Of a stretch of 64,000 nt of DNA, positions 8,102 through 17,541 are shown piece after piece. Made by a program: the position numbers and the translations under genes. How positions within the stretch are numbered: the first letter of the stretch is position 1; each line of letters opens with the position of its first letter. Under the pieces are notes generated by a model. The model was given only the letters and a program-made list of their open reading frames with translations. It had not been told where the DNA came from and made no database searches. Where the stretch lies: the NCBI RefSeq assembly GCF_023845585.1, contig NZ_JAMQHS010000006.1, positions 124,001 through 188,000 on the forward strand. The letters run 5' to 3'. Source of the DNA: Clostridium sp. CMCC3677. GTDB lineage: Bacteria; Bacillota; Clostridia; Clostridiales; Clostridiaceae.

Positions 8102-9010
8102 ATGAAATTATTAATAATCAAAAAAAAATTTATTCTAGCTTTAATAGTTGTAATAATTATATCTACAACTATTATTATAAACAAAAGCAATACTTTACAA
8201 ACCATTGCTCCTATAGATTCAACTAAAAACATAGATACCGATTTGACTTGTGATGGTCAAAATGAACATATAGAATTTATTAAAAAAGATAATACTGTTG
8301 ATTTAAACATTTCTCATAATAGTAATAACACTTATCTATCTACTAAAATTAATGACAATGTACTTTTTTCTTTAAATAACCATTGGTCACCCAAAATTTA
8401 TTTATATGATCTTTCTAGAGATGTAAGTCCAGAAATAATTCTACAAGGTGTAAAAGAAAATAAAAGCATATGTTATATATTTTCTTGGAAAGATGGTGAA
8501 TTTCAAAATCTATATTCAAGTGATAAAAATATATTTGGCATATTAGACTCTAAAAATAATAAAACGCCTCAATGTTTTTCATTGTCAGCATCCAAAGGAA
8601 ATTCATCTTCAAGCAGTTTTATGATAATAAATAATGAAGTATTAGATACAACAAACGAGGCTTCTACTATTCCGTCACTAAACAACATAACTAATTTCAT
8701 CAAATTAATAGAAACACCTTATGAATTAGATGATTTACCTGATATATTTTCCCCTAAAATAGATAGTAACGATTTAGCTACTTTATGGAATTTAGATAAG
8801 GAGAATCATTCATATTCTTTTCAAGATGCATTCTTTTATGATTACGATTGGGATTCTTATAGTAATGCTACATCTTTAAAATGGAGATTAACTTTTGAAA
8901 AAAATAAATTAAAGGGAGAAGAGGGAGATAAAAGTGAAGTTATTTTTTATCTAGATTCTACAATAGAGGACTCTAATTTTAAAATCATTTCAATAAAAAG
9001 GATTAAATAA
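8102..9010 (+). CDS. Membrane-anchored extracytoplasmic protein, unknown
   Basis: 302 aa with a basic N-terminus and one hydrophobic segment (about residues 9-26) without a lipobox, so it is an uncleaved anchor or signal peptide. The exposed part is Ser/Asn-rich with aromatic residues. The stretch DLTCDGQNEHIEFIKK, followed by LYDLSRDVSPEIIL and SWKDGEFQNLY, resembles the beta-propeller or VCBS-like repeat layout of Firmicute surface proteins that report on wall stress. That comparison is inference. ATG preceded by GAGGTGA. It runs convergently towards the Asn/Met-rich gene. Confidence 0.6.
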   Translation: MKLLIIKKKFILALIVVIIISTTIIINKSNTLQTIAPIDSTKNIDTDLTCDGQNEHIEFIKKDNTVDLNISHNSNNTYLSTKINDNVLFSLNNHWSPKIYLYDLSRDVSPEIILQGVKENKSICYIFSWKDGEFQNLYSSDKNIFGILDSKNNKTPQCFSLSASKGNSSSSSFMIINNEVLDTTNEASTIPSLNNITNFIKLIETPYELDDLPDIFSPKIDSNDLATLWNLDKENHSYSFQDAFFYDYDWDSYSNATSLKWRLTFEKNKLKGEEGDKSEVIFYLDSTIEDSNFKIISIKRIK

Positions 9011-9012
9011 AA

Positions 9013-9028
9013 AGGCCGCTAATGCGGC
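9013..9028 (-). terminator. GC-rich hairpin, terminator for the minus strand
   Basis: GGCCGC TAAT GCGGCC. On the minus strand the stem is followed by TTTTTATTT, so it terminates transcription coming from 9735. Confidence 0.65.
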
Positions 9029-9034
9029 CTAAAA

Positions 9035-9051
9035 GGGGGATGGGGGGGGGG
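9035..9051 (+). repeat. Homopolymeric G tract (G5-AT-G10)
   Basis: Fifteen G in seventeen bases, in a genome where runs of G this long are very unlikely by chance. The tract sits between two hairpins in a convergent intergenic region. It could form a G-quadruplex, be prone to slippage, or reflect a sequencing error in its exact length. Confidence 0.8.
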
Positions 9052-9079
9052 CTTAATAAAAAGGTATTTTTTATTAAGC
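9051..9079 (+). terminator. Hairpin, plus-strand terminator candidate
   Basis: GCTTAATAAAA / TTTTATTAAGC followed by TTTT. A second perfect palindrome, GGAGAATATATTCTCC (9084-9099), lies just beyond. Confidence 0.5.
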
Positions 9080-9147
9080 TTTTGGAGAATATATTCTCCG
9101 TTACAGTAATATTATTAACAACAATTCCATTTGTTATACATAGTATT

Positions 9148-9735
9148 TTAAATATCTTTAAATGCACCATTTTTATACAAATCTATTATCTTATCTATAA
9201 AATTAACTTTTTCTGGATGAACAAACCCCCTTAAAGATATTAACATTTCTAAATTACTATCTTCTTCTTCAATTTCTTTTTTATGATGAGAATTTGATCT
9301 TTTATTTTTCTTCTCACTTATATTTTTTTCTTGAGTGTTTATGTCATTTGATTTATCTGTAAAATCATTCATAATATCATTTGATGTATTCATAAAGTCA
9401 CTTGTAATATCATTCATTGTATTTATGTTATTATTTCCATTCATAGGATTCATGTTATTCATGTTCATATTGTTCATATTCATGTTTCTTTGATTTGCAT
9501 TTCCGAAATTACCTAAATTTATTCCTGCCATATTTGCTAATGGTGCTAAATTAGCTAAATTTAAGCCATCTATATTCATAGATGCTAAAAGACTATTTAT
9601 ATCAAAATTTCCTCCTAACATCCCCATTAATTGAGCTGGATCTATTCCAAATGGATTGACATTATTATTTCTAAAATTATTGCTTCCCATATTATTATCA
9701 ACTGGCTGTTTTTCCTTACGTTTATGTTTAGCCAT
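9148..9735 (-). CDS. Asn/Met-rich low-complexity protein, probable sporulation-related
   Basis: 195 aa starting at ATG 9733-9735 (MAKHKRKEKQPVDNN) with GGAGG seven bases upstream. It has a basic start, then PFGIDPAQLMGMLGGN and Leu/Ala/Asn-rich LANLAPLANMAGINLGN. A degenerate repeat of NMNNMN units (about residues 85-105) and repeated SNDI/MND units follow, then a Lys/Glu-rich linker and a conserved-looking C-terminal block NLEMLISLRGFVHPEKVNF. A sigma-K-like promoter lies upstream and two Cys-rich coat-like genes follow the same strand, which suggests a late-sporulation role. That is inference; no family was recognised. Confidence 0.6.
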   Translation of the reverse strand: MAKHKRKEKQPVDNNMGSNNFRNNNVNPFGIDPAQLMGMLGGNFDINSLLASMNIDGLNLANLAPLANMAGINLGNFGNANQRNMNMNNMNMNNMNPMNGNNNINTMNDITSDFMNTSNDIMNDFTDKSNDINTQEKNISEKKNKRSNSHHKKEIEEEDSNLEMLISLRGFVHPEKVNFIDKIIDLYKNGAFKDI

Positions 9736-9766
9736 CAAAATTCCTCCAATTATAATTCTCCTAATT

Positions 9767-9794
9767 TAATATATGTATAATACAGTAAATATGT
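9767..9794 (-). promoter_or_regulatory. Sigma-K-like promoter candidate
   Basis: On the minus strand AC, 17 bases, then CATATATTA, which matches the mother-cell sigma-K pattern AC-N16/17-CATANNNTA. It sits about 35 bases before the Asn/Met-rich gene. Confidence 0.35.
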
Positions 9795-9815
9795 TTATAC
9801 TTTTACGCATTTTTT

Positions 9816-9839
9816 TGGAGGGCTTAAAATTAAGCCCTC
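9816..9839. repeat. Strong hairpin between coat-like genes
   Basis: GGAGGGCTTAA / TTAAGCCCTCC, an 11-bp stem just after the stop of the 87-aa Cys-rich gene. On that strand it is followed by A7 rather than T, so it may be an RNA-stabilising 3' end or a processed boundary rather than a canonical terminator. Confidence 0.6.
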
Positions 9840-9849
9840 CATCCACTAT

Positions 9850-10113
9850 CTAGCAGCAGCAAACATTTCCTGAATTGTTATATCCTGAATTGAAGAAACA
9901 TCCACCAAATAATATAAATAGTAAGATAATTAAATATGATGAATTACAATTTAGTAATCCTGATCCACATGCTATTAATAAGAATATAATTGGTGCAACA
10001 CCACATCCTCCACCTAAGAAGCCAGATCCAGTATTATTGTTTGTGCAGCAAGGTGTACAACAGCAATCATTCATTTTCTTTTCACAGCAACATTTATTCT
10101 TCTTTTTAGACAT
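9850..10113 (-). CDS. 87-aa Cys-rich, YjcZ-like putative spore-surface protein
   Basis: The N-terminus is KCCCEKK..CCCTPCC, then two short hydrophobic Gly-flanked modules (about 33-55, VAPIIFLLIACGSGLL; about 59-72, YLIILLFILFGG), and it ends exactly in NVCCC. Gly-rich flanks with a short hydrophobic helix recall the YjcZ family of sporulation proteins; the Cys clusters suggest disulfide cross-linking in a coat. Start ATG follows AGGAAGGAGAG. It lies 31 bases downstream of the larger homologue and is likely co-transcribed. Family assignment is by pattern only. Confidence 0.7.
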   Translation of the reverse strand: MSKKKNKCCCEKKMNDCCCTPCCTNNNTGSGFLGGGCGVAPIIFLLIACGSGLLNCNSSYLIILLFILFGGCFFNSGYNNSGNVCCC

Positions 10114-10144
10114 ATATATCTCTCCTTCCTAAAAATTCAGAATT

Positions 10145-10675
10145 CTAGCAACAACAATTGCCAGTAAAATTACCTAAACCTGATGTAAATGGGCTTATTC
10201 CAGCACCACCGCATCCTGCATTATTTCCACCCCATCCATTACAAAGGAATAGAATTACTAATAAGAATAGATATGCACTACAGTTTCCTAATAATCCGCT
10301 GCCAGTTGCATACCCTTTGTTGTTACAACAGCAATTGTTATTGCTGCAGCAGCACTCTTTCATTGGACGTCCACAACAACAACAACAACAACAACAATCA
10401 TCATCGCATCTACAGCAATTATTATTATTCATATAACTATTATTTCCACCGCCTAAGAAGCCATTACCACCACAGCCACAATAGAATAATATTAATAAAA
10501 TCCAAATCCAGCTACCTAATCCACAGCCGGTACCAAATCCACCATTTCCACAACCTGGGTTGAATCCTGGATTTCCTCCGATGTTATTTCCACAACAACA
10601 ATTATTGCTAGTATCTGAATCACAACAATTATCATCACATGAATTTAAGCCATTTAGGATATCATTCATCTCCAT
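10145..10675 (-). CDS. 176-aa extremely Cys/Gly/Asn-rich protein, putative spore coat/exosporium
   Basis: It contains an unbroken run of eight Cys (about residues 94-101), many further CC or CCC clusters, and ends in NCCC like its neighbour. Two hydrophobic modules (SWIWILLILFYCGCGG, about 55-70; AYLFLLVILFLCNGWGG, about 134-150) are each flanked by Gly, so it looks like two copies of the 87-aa protein's module joined by a Cys hinge. The codon repetition (a CAACAACAA-type run on the opposite strand) makes spurious Gln- or His-rich frames there. The ATG at 10675 has AAGGAGG seven bases upstream. Spore-surface location is inferred. Confidence 0.7.
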   Translation of the reverse strand: MEMNDILNGLNSCDDNCCDSDTSNNCCCGNNIGGNPGFNPGCGNGGFGTGCGLGSWIWILLILFYCGCGGNGFLGGGNNSYMNNNNCCRCDDDCCCCCCCCGRPMKECCCSNNNCCCNNKGYATGSGLLGNCSAYLFLLVILFLCNGWGGNNAGCGGAGISPFTSGLGNFTGNCCC

Positions 10676-10760
10676 ATATATTCCTCCTTGGAAATTTTTT
10701 ATTCTTGATACTATATACTATTCGCTCATATTTAATTTGACACTATTTTTAAAATAAAAT

Positions 10761-10796
10761 AAAACTCCATCAAAAAATTAATTTTGATGGAGTTTT
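10761..10796 (-). terminator. Terminator of lon-engB
   Basis: AAAACTCCATCAAAA / TTTTGATGGAGTTTT, followed on the minus strand by TTTATTTTATTTT. Confidence 0.85.
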
Positions 10797-10858
10797 AACT
10801 CTTTTATTTATTAAATTTAAACGCTAGTTTTCAATATAAATACGTTATTAGAGTATAT

Positions 10859-11455
10859 TTAATCAATATCTGTAGCAAACTCTAAAAAAAGCTTGTCAAT
10901 TAACTCTTCTGTTCCTTTTTTATTTAAAGATGAATAAAAATATAATTTATCATCTTTTGTTAAATTTAATGTATCTCTTATTAGTTTTTCACTTTTTTTG
11001 AACTCTGAATTTTTAAGTTTATCACTTTTAGTTGCAACTACAACTACATCATATCCAAAATGCTTAGCCCACTCATACATCATTATATCATCACCAGTTG
11101 GTTTATGTCTTGAATCTACAAGACATACTATTCTTTTTAATTCTTCTCTATGAGATAAATACGTCTCTATAGTCTTTCCCCAAGTGTCTTTTTCACTTTT
11201 TGATACTTTGGCATATCCATATCCAGGTAAATCAACTAAATAAAAGTCATTATTTATTAAAAAGAAATTTATAAGTCTTGTCTTTCCTGGTGTTCCACTT
11301 ACTTTAGCTAATTTTTTTCTATTAGTTAAAGAATTTATTAAAGAACTTTTTCCAACATTAGATCTTCCAACAAAAGCAACTTCATTTCTACTATCAATTG
11401 GGTATTGATGTGGTTTTACGGCTGAAATAATAAATTCTGATTGTTTAATTCTCAT
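10859..11455 (-). CDS. engB: Ribosome-biogenesis GTPase EngB/YsxC
   Basis: 198-aa TrmE-Era-type GTPase needed for 50S subunit assembly. It has G1 GRSNVGKSS, a G2 threonine in SGTPGKTR, G3 DLPGYGYA and G4 TKSDKL. The length matches the family. The ATG at 11453-11455 (MRIKQSEF) has GGAGAGG six bases upstream, preferred over a TTG five codons earlier. It overlaps the lon stop by 11 bases, so translation is probably coupled to lon. Confidence 0.95.
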   Translation of the reverse strand: MRIKQSEFIISAVKPHQYPIDSRNEVAFVGRSNVGKSSLINSLTNRKKLAKVSGTPGKTRLINFFLINNDFYLVDLPGYGYAKVSKSEKDTWGKTIETYLSHREELKRIVCLVDSRHKPTGDDIMMYEWAKHFGYDVVVVATKSDKLKNSEFKKSEKLIRDTLNLTKDDKLYFYSSLNKKGTEELIDKLFLEFATDID

Positions 11456-13778
11456 TAGTATCCTCTCCAATTAGCGCATTTTTTAATACCTCATTCACTT
11501 GACTTACAGGAATGATATTTAATTTATTTTTTATTGAATTCGGTATCTTTTCTATATCTTTCTCATTTTCTTTTGGAATTATTATAGTATCTATACCAGC
11601 TCTAAATGCTGCTAATGATTTTTCCTTTAATCCTCCTATAGGAAGTACTCTACCAGTTAAAGTTACTTCCCCTGTCATAGCAATATTATGCTTAACTTTC
11701 TTACCTGATAAAGCTGACACTAACGCTGTAACCATTGTTACTCCAGCAGACGGTCCATCTTTAGGAACTGCACCTTCTGGTGCATGTATATGAATATCTT
11801 TATTTTTATAGAAGTTTTCTTCTATTTGAAATTTATCTGCGTTCGCTCTAACATAACTATAAGCAGCTTTTGCAGATTCTTTCATTACATCACCTAATTT
11901 CCCTGTAAGTTCTAGCTTTCCGCTTCCCTTCATAGCCATTACTTCTACCGGTAATGTATCTCCACCATATGCTGTCCATGCCATACCTGTAACTACACCG
12001 ATTTTATCTTCTTTATCTATCTTATCAAATTCATACTTTCTTTTACCTAAAAGCTTTTGTACCTTGCTTTTATCAATTGTAATCTTTGATAGATCTTCAC
12101 TTAACATTTCTGCTAAAGCTTTTCTTATAATAGAATTTAAATTTCTTGTAAGTCCACGAACTCCTGATTCTCTAGTATATCCTTCTATTATTTCATTAAT
12201 TGCCTCATCTTTAAGTTCTACCTTATCAGAATTAATTCCCATTTCCTCAAGCACTTTTAGTATTAAGTGATTTTTAGCTATATTGAATTTTTCCTCATAA
12301 GTGTATCCAGATACCTCTATTATTTCCATTCTGTCTAATAAAGCTCTTGGTATAGTTTCTAAAGAATTAGCTGTAGCTATAAACATTACTTTTGATAAAT
12401 CCATATCAAGTTCTAAATAATTATCTCTAAAAGTCTTATTTTGTTCACTATCTAATACTTCTAAAAGCGCGTCAGATGGTTCTCCCTTATAACTTGAACT
12501 AATTTTATCAATTTCATCAAATAATATTAAAGGATTCATAGTTTTAGCTTCTTTTAATGCATAAGCTATTCTTCCTGGTATAGCTCCAACATAGGTTTTT
12601 CTATGTCCTCTAATTTCAGCTTCATCTTTCATTCCGCCAAGAGATATTCTTGAATATTTTCTATTAGTAGAATGTGCTATTGACTTAGCTATTGAAGTTT
12701 TTCCTACTCCAGGAGGGCCAACTAAACATAAAATAGGTCCTTTAGAATTTTTACTTATTTGTTTTACTGCTAGATATTCTATAATTCTATCTTTAACATC
12801 TTCTAATCCATAATGTTCATTGTTTAATACTTCTCTGGCTTTTATTATGTCTATGTTTTCCTTAGTTTGCTTATTCCAAGGTATGTTAAATACCCAATCT
12901 AAATATGACTTTATCAAATTTCCTTCTGAAGAAGATGAAGAAGTACTTTTAAGTCTACTTAATTCATACTGAGCCTTTTCTTTAACTTGCTTTGGAAGTT
13001 TTGTTTTATTAAGTAAAGTTTCGTACTTATCTATTTCTTTCTTTTCTTCATCATCCATTCCTAATTCTTCTTGAATTGCTTTTAATTGCTCTCTAAGGTA
13101 AAATTGCTTTTGTTCTTCATCAATATGTTTCTTAACTTTTTTTGAAAGCTTATTTTGAATTTTTAATATATCTGTTTCAATTTTAACTCTAGTTAATACC
13201 AGCTCTATTCTTTTCTTAATATCTATTGTTTCTAATACTTCTTGCTTTACATCATCTTCAGTAACAGAGTAAGATGCTATTATGTCAACAAACCCACTAG
13301 GATCCTCTAAAGGTTCTGTTGATCTTATAATATCTGCATAGTTATCATCCGATAGCTTCAGCAAATCAATAAACTCTTCGTCTAAAAGTTTTATATAAGC
13401 TTCTAATTCTTCATTAACCTCTATTTCCTGTTCTATAATTTCTATAGAACCTTCAATATATTCATTATCATTCGCCACATATTCAACTATTTTTCCTCTT
13501 TTTACACCTTCAACAAGTACTCTAATTGTATTGTCAGACATTTTAAGAATTTGTTTTATTTTACAAAGTGTTCCTATATCATATATATCTGCTCTCTCTG
13601 GATCCTCTATTTCAGGATCTTTTTGAGTAACGAGAAAAATTTCTTCATTATTTAACATAGCTTCTTCAACTGCTGCTACTGATCTTTTTCTTCCAACATC
13701 AAAATGTGCTACTATATTTGGAAAAATAGTTAACCCTCTTAAAGGTATCAGCGGAAGTGTATATAAATTTTGTGTCAT
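11445..13778 (-). CDS. lon: ATP-dependent protease Lon (LonA)
   Basis: 777 aa, the full length for LonA. An N-terminal substrate domain ([14 protein letters not shown]) and a coiled helical region (about 190-280) precede the AAA+ module: Walker A GPPGVGKT (about 352) and ILFDEIDKI. The C-terminal protease carries the catalytic dyad Ser in KDGPSAGV (about 676) and Lys in GGLKEKS (about 718). It degrades misfolded and regulatory proteins. ATG preceded by GGAGGGG; followed by engB in the same transcript. Confidence 0.97.
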   Translation of the reverse strand: MTQNLYTLPLIPLRGLTIFPNIVAHFDVGRKRSVAAVEEAMLNNEEIFLVTQKDPEIEDPERADIYDIGTLCKIKQILKMSDNTIRVLVEGVKRGKIVEYVANDNEYIEGSIEIIEQEIEVNEELEAYIKLLDEEFIDLLKLSDDNYADIIRSTEPLEDPSGFVDIIASYSVTEDDVKQEVLETIDIKKRIELVLTRVKIETDILKIQNKLSKKVKKHIDEEQKQFYLREQLKAIQEELGMDDEEKKEIDKYETLLNKTKLPKQVKEKAQYELSRLKSTSSSSSEGNLIKSYLDWVFNIPWNKQTKENIDIIKAREVLNNEHYGLEDVKDRIIEYLAVKQISKNSKGPILCLVGPPGVGKTSIAKSIAHSTNRKYSRISLGGMKDEAEIRGHRKTYVGAIPGRIAYALKEAKTMNPLILFDEIDKISSSYKGEPSDALLEVLDSEQNKTFRDNYLELDMDLSKVMFIATANSLETIPRALLDRMEIIEVSGYTYEEKFNIAKNHLILKVLEEMGINSDKVELKDEAINEIIEGYTRESGVRGLTRNLNSIIRKALAEMLSEDLSKITIDKSKVQKLLGKRKYEFDKIDKEDKIGVVTGMAWTAYGGDTLPVEVMAMKGSGKLELTGKLGDVMKESAKAAYSYVRANADKFQIEENFYKNKDIHIHAPEGAVPKDGPSAGVTMVTALVSALSGKKVKHNIAMTGEVTLTGRVLPIGGLKEKSLAAFRAGIDTIIIPKENEKDIEKIPNSIKNKLNIIPVSQVNEVLKNALIGEDTNEN

Positions 13779-14084
13779 TCAAACGCCCCTCCATCTTAAT
13801 TACTTCATTTAGTATACACATATTAAGTGTATATTTCAATAAATATACATAATTTAGGATTAGTCTAAATTATAAACTTGTTACAACTAATCTTAAATAT
13901 TATTATTATAAATTATTATCAAAAGTTTTTCTAGCTTTTGCTGTTAATATTTCGTTTTTATAATTAAATTCTGCAATATACTTGTATGATAAATTCATTT
14001 TTTTATTACGTCAATACTAATTGATTTTCAAATATCTATATAAGAACAAAAATACTGATATCTAAATAGATATCAGTATTAAGA
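13779..14084. other. lon upstream region with an inverted repeat
   Basis: 306 bases without a gene. TTAGGATTAGT (13854-13864) and ACTAATCTTAA (13886-13896) form a near-perfect 11-bp inverted repeat with a 21-base spacer, about 80 bases before the lon start. No CIRCE element or CtsR-type GGTCAAA repeat is visible. The far end holds the clpX terminator. Confidence 0.4.
14051..14080 (-). terminator. Terminator of clpP-clpX
   Basis: AATACTGATATCTA / TAGATATCAGTATT, then TTTTTGTTCTT on the minus strand. Confidence 0.85.
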
Positions 14085-15374
14085 TTAAGCTGATTCAATA
14101 TCTTTTTTAACTCTATTTGATGCTAAAGTTCCCCTTGTTTTACCTTCCGGTAATCTTTCTACTTGAGGATTTTCTTTGTTTTTAATGCATTCTTCAGTTA
14201 TAGTAACTTTCGTTATTTGTTCATCCGAAGGTATTTCATACATTATTTCTGTCATCATTTCTTCTATGATGGCTCTTAACCCTCTTGCACCAGTCTTTCT
14301 ATCTATAGCTTCTTCTGCAATAGATGTTAGTGCTTCATTGTTAAACTCAAGTTCAACATCATCTAATTCAAATAGCTTCTTGTATTGTTTTACAAGAGCA
14401 TTTTTCGGTTTAGTTAAGATGTTTATTAAAGCATCTTTATCTAATGATTCTAAAGTGACTAATATTGGAAGTCTTCCAACAAATTCAGGGATTAATCCAA
14501 ACTTAAGTAAATCTCCTGGCATTATTTCTTTTAGAAGTTTACCAATGTCCTTTTCATGTTTACCTTGAATTTCAGCACCAAATCCCATAGAACTTTTTCT
14601 TGTTCTATTTTCTATTATTTTATCAACGCCATCAAAAGCACCACCACAAATAAATAATATGTTAGATGTATTTATTTGAATAAATTCTTGATGTGGATGC
14701 TTTCTTCCACCTTGAGGTGGTACTGAAGCAACTGTTCCTTCTAATATCTTTAGTAATGCTTGTTGAACACCTTCGCCAGATACATCTCTAGTTATTGAAG
14801 GATTTTCAGATTTTCTTGCAATTTTATCTATTTCATCTATATAGATAATTCCTCTTTCTGCTCTTTCAACATCATAATCAGCATTTTGTATTAATTTAAG
14901 AAGAATATTTTCAACATCTTCTCCAACATATCCAGCTTCTGTTAATGTTGTAGCATCAGCTATTGCAAATGGAACATTTAAAACTTTAGCAAGTGTTTGA
15001 GCAAGTAACGTTTTACCAGAACCTGTTGGTCCTAACAATAGAATGTTACTCTTTGACAATTCTACATCTGAATCTTGCTTATTAGTATTAATTCTTTTGT
15101 AATGATTGTAAACAGCTACTGATAATGACTTTTTAGCTCTTTCTTGACCAATTACATAAGAATCTAAATATTGTTTTATTTCATTAGGTTTAGGTACACT
15201 TTTGGTATCAAATTCCACAGTTTCTTCAAATTCATCTGCTATAATTTCTGAACATAAATCTATACATTCATCACAAATATATACTCCTGGACCTGCTATT
15301 AATCTTTTTACTTGGTCTTGAGTTTTACCACAAAATGAACACTTCAACTGTTTCTTTTCATCATATTTAGCCAT
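14085..15374 (-). CDS. clpX: ClpX, ATPase subunit of the ClpXP protease
   Basis: 429 aa. The N-terminal zinc-binding domain has C12, C15, C34 and C37; Walker A is GPTGSGKT (about 114), Walker [11 protein letters not shown], and sensor-2 lies in GARGLR. The MGF tripeptide in SSMGFGAEI is the loop that docks ClpX onto ClpP. It unfolds substrates and feeds them to ClpP, encoded 38 bases upstream in the same direction. No downstream partner precedes the terminator at 14051-14080. Confidence 0.97.
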   Translation of the reverse strand: MAKYDEKKQLKCSFCGKTQDQVKRLIAGPGVYICDECIDLCSEIIADEFEETVEFDTKSVPKPNEIKQYLDSYVIGQERAKKSLSVAVYNHYKRINTNKQDSDVELSKSNILLLGPTGSGKTLLAQTLAKVLNVPFAIADATTLTEAGYVGEDVENILLKLIQNADYDVERAERGIIYIDEIDKIARKSENPSITRDVSGEGVQQALLKILEGTVASVPPQGGRKHPHQEFIQINTSNILFICGGAFDGVDKIIENRTRKSSMGFGAEIQGKHEKDIGKLLKEIMPGDLLKFGLIPEFVGRLPILVTLESLDKDALINILTKPKNALVKQYKKLFELDDVELEFNNEALTSIAEEAIDRKTGARGLRAIIEEMMTEIMYEIPSDEQITKVTITEECIKNKENPQVERLPEGKTRGTLASNRVKKDIESA

Positions 15375-15412
15375 ATATTCACCTCACTTAGTACAATAAA
15401 TAAATTACACTC

Positions 15413-16012
15413 TTATTTATCTTTTCCAGTTTCGTTCTTAGTTATTACTTTATCTACTAAACCATATGTCTTAGCTTCATCTGCTGTCATAAAGTTATCT
15501 CTTTCAACATCTGCTTCAATTACTTCTAAAGGTTGATCTGTATTTTCACTTAAAATCTTATTTAAAGATTCTTTGATTTTTAATATTCTATTAGCATGTA
15601 TTTGAATATCTGTTGCTTGACCTTGAAATCCACCAAGTGGTTGATGAATCATTATTTCTGCATTTGGTAAAGCATATCTTTTGCCTTTAGCACCACTTGA
15701 TAATAAAAATGCTCCCATAGAAGCAGCCATACCTACACATATAGTAGAAACATCTGGCTTTATATATTGCATAGTATCGTATATAGCCATACCAGCAGTT
15801 ATTGAACCTCCAGGACTATTTATATATATAGATATATCCTTATCTGGATCTTCACTTTCTAAAAATAATAATTGTGAAACTATTAAATTAGAAGAATCAT
15901 CATTTACTTCACCACTTAACATAATTATTCTTTCTTTTAACAATCTAGAAAATATATCGTAAGAACGTTCTCCTCTACTTGTTTGTTCTACAACCATTGG
16001 AACTAAACTCAT
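15413..16012 (-). CDS. clpP: ClpP protease subunit
   Basis: 199 aa starting at the ATG 16010-16012 ([10 protein letters not shown]), which has AAGGAGG about six bases upstream. The frame is open 24 codons further but without a ribosome site or conservation. The catalytic triad sits at the canonical positions S98 (GMAASMG), H123 (MIHQP) and D172 (ERDNF). It forms the tetradecameric peptidase chamber used by ClpX. The terminator at 16105-16136 separates it from tig, so clpP-clpX has its own promoter. Confidence 0.97.
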   Translation of the reverse strand: MSLVPMVVEQTSRGERSYDIFSRLLKERIIMLSGEVNDDSSNLIVSQLLFLESEDPDKDISIYINSPGGSITAGMAIYDTMQYIKPDVSTICVGMAASMGAFLLSSGAKGKRYALPNAEIMIHQPLGGFQGQATDIQIHANRILKIKESLNKILSENTDQPLEVIEADVERDNFMTADEAKTYGLVDKVITKNETGKDK

Positions 16013-16104
16013 ATAATTCCCTCCTTTTTCATATAACAACATTTGAAATTGATTCTTATATAAATTATATAAAAAAATACCCAAAATGTTAATCTTAAAT
16101 TTGA

Positions 16105-16136
16105 AATAATTGCCAGAAATACTTCTGGCAATTATT
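16105..16136 (-). terminator. Terminator of tig
   Basis: AATAATTGCCAGAA / TTCTGGCAATTATT stem, then TTTCAAATTT on the minus strand. Confidence 0.8.
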
Positions 16137-16165
16137 TTTCAAACTATAAAATTGTATAATATCTA

Positions 16166-17449
16166 TTATTTACAAGATTCTTTTATTAATTTAAGAGTAT
16201 TTTCTATAATTATATCTTTTTCAATCATACCTTTTTGAGCTTTTAATAAAATGTTAGCCATCTTTTTAGGATCCTTAGGTCCATACATTCTACCTAGCTC
16301 TAATGCTTTTTCATTTAATTGTTCATCAGTTGCTTTTACATCTTCAGATTTAGCTATTGCTTCAAGAATTATGTCAGCTTTAACTTTTCTTTCAGCATTT
16401 TCTTTCATGAATTCTCTCATTTTTTCAATTGTATTTCCAGTGAATTCCATATATTGATCTAAGCTTAATCCTTGATATTGTAATCTTGATTCAAGATCCT
16501 TCATCATAGAATCTATTTCTTTTGTTAACATTACTTCTGGAAGATCTATTTTTGAAGTTTCAATTATTGAAGTTATAACAGCTTCTTCAAATTCTCTTTC
16601 AGCTCTTGCATCATTAGATTCTTCTAATCTTTTCTTTATATTTTCTTTTAATTCTGCTAATGTATCAAATTCAGATACTTCCTTAGCAAATTCATCATCT
16701 AATTCTGGTAATTCTTTAACTTTGATTCCTTTTACTGTTACTTCAAACATTGCTGGCTTAGCATTTAATTCTTCTTTACCATAGTTTTCAGGGAAAGTAA
16801 CATTAACTTCCTTCTTATCTCCTATAGATAAACCTATTAATTGTTGTTCAAAGTTATCAATGAATGTACCTGATCCTATTTCTAATGGGTAATCAGTACC
16901 TTCTCCACCTTCAAATGCTTCACCATCTACGAATCCTTTGAAGTCGATTATAGCTATGTTTCCATCAGCTACTGTTCCTTCTTCTTTAGTTTCAATTCTT
17001 GCATTTTTAGATTGCATTTCTTTTACTTGTTTTTCAACTTCTTCTTCAGATACTTCATATGAAGGTTTTTTAATATCTAAACCTTTATATTCTCCTACTT
17101 CTACTTCAGGATATGTAGTAACTGTTGCTGTATAAACAAGTTCTTTACCTTCTCCAATTTCAACAATATCAACCTTTGGATAATCAACTGGTCTGATATC
17201 TTCAGCCTTTAATGCTTCATTATAACTTTCATCTATAGCTATATTAACAGCATCATCATAAAAAATTTCAATGCCATACATTTTCTTTAGTATTGCCATT
17301 GGAACTTTTCCTTTTCTGAATCCTGGCACATTGTATCTACCTTTGTTTTTATTATATGCTTTAGTTAATGCGGCATCAAATTTTTCTGCTTCAACTTTTA
17401 TTTCTAATTTAACCACATTTGTTTCTATCTTTTCAACTTTAGCTTCCAT
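16166..17449 (-). CDS. tig: Trigger factor (ribosome-bound chaperone/prolyl isomerase)
   Basis: 427 aa with start ATG 17447-17449 ([12 protein letters not shown]) and AGGAGG ten bases upstream; the ten extra codons upstream are not supported. The signature FRKGKVP (about residues 45-51) is the ribosome-docking loop; the FKBP-type domain spans about 150-245 ([15 protein letters not shown]); the C-terminal helical chaperone arms follow. It folds nascent chains at the ribosome exit. It sits just upstream of clpP-clpX but has its own terminator, the common Firmicute order. Confidence 0.96.
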   Translation of the reverse strand: MEAKVEKIETNVVKLEIKVEAEKFDAALTKAYNKNKGRYNVPGFRKGKVPMAILKKMYGIEIFYDDAVNIAIDESYNEALKAEDIRPVDYPKVDIVEIGEGKELVYTATVTTYPEVEVGEYKGLDIKKPSYEVSEEEVEKQVKEMQSKNARIETKEEGTVADGNIAIIDFKGFVDGEAFEGGEGTDYPLEIGSGTFIDNFEQQLIGLSIGDKKEVNVTFPENYGKEELNAKPAMFEVTVKGIKVKELPELDDEFAKEVSEFDTLAELKENIKKRLEESNDARAEREFEEAVITSIIETSKIDLPEVMLTKEIDSMMKDLESRLQYQGLSLDQYMEFTGNTIEKMREFMKENAERKVKADIILEAIAKSEDVKATDEQLNEKALELGRMYGPKDPKKMANILLKAQKGMIEKDIIIENTLKLIKESCK

Positions 17450-17541
17450 CTTATTAATTCCTCCTAAAATAGTATACATCTAATTTAACTAGGTTATTAT
17501 ACCATAAATCCCTGTTTCTTATCAAATTATTTATATAAATA

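Noticed and set aside
9022-9234. 70-codon plus-strand frame through the G tract
   Set aside because: It starts inside a terminator, runs through the poly-G and two hairpins and overlaps the Asn/Met-rich gene antisense.
9875-10757. Gln-, His- and Asn-rich plus-strand frames
   Set aside because: These are mirror frames of the Cys codon runs in the minus-strand coat-like genes.
11512-12270. Plus-strand frames inside lon, clpX, tig and other genes
   Set aside because: They are antisense shadows without ribosome sites inside confidently identified genes.
16013-16084. 24-codon N-terminal extension of clpP
   Set aside because: The internal ATG has a strong ribosome site and places the catalytic residues at canonical numbers 98, 123 and 172.
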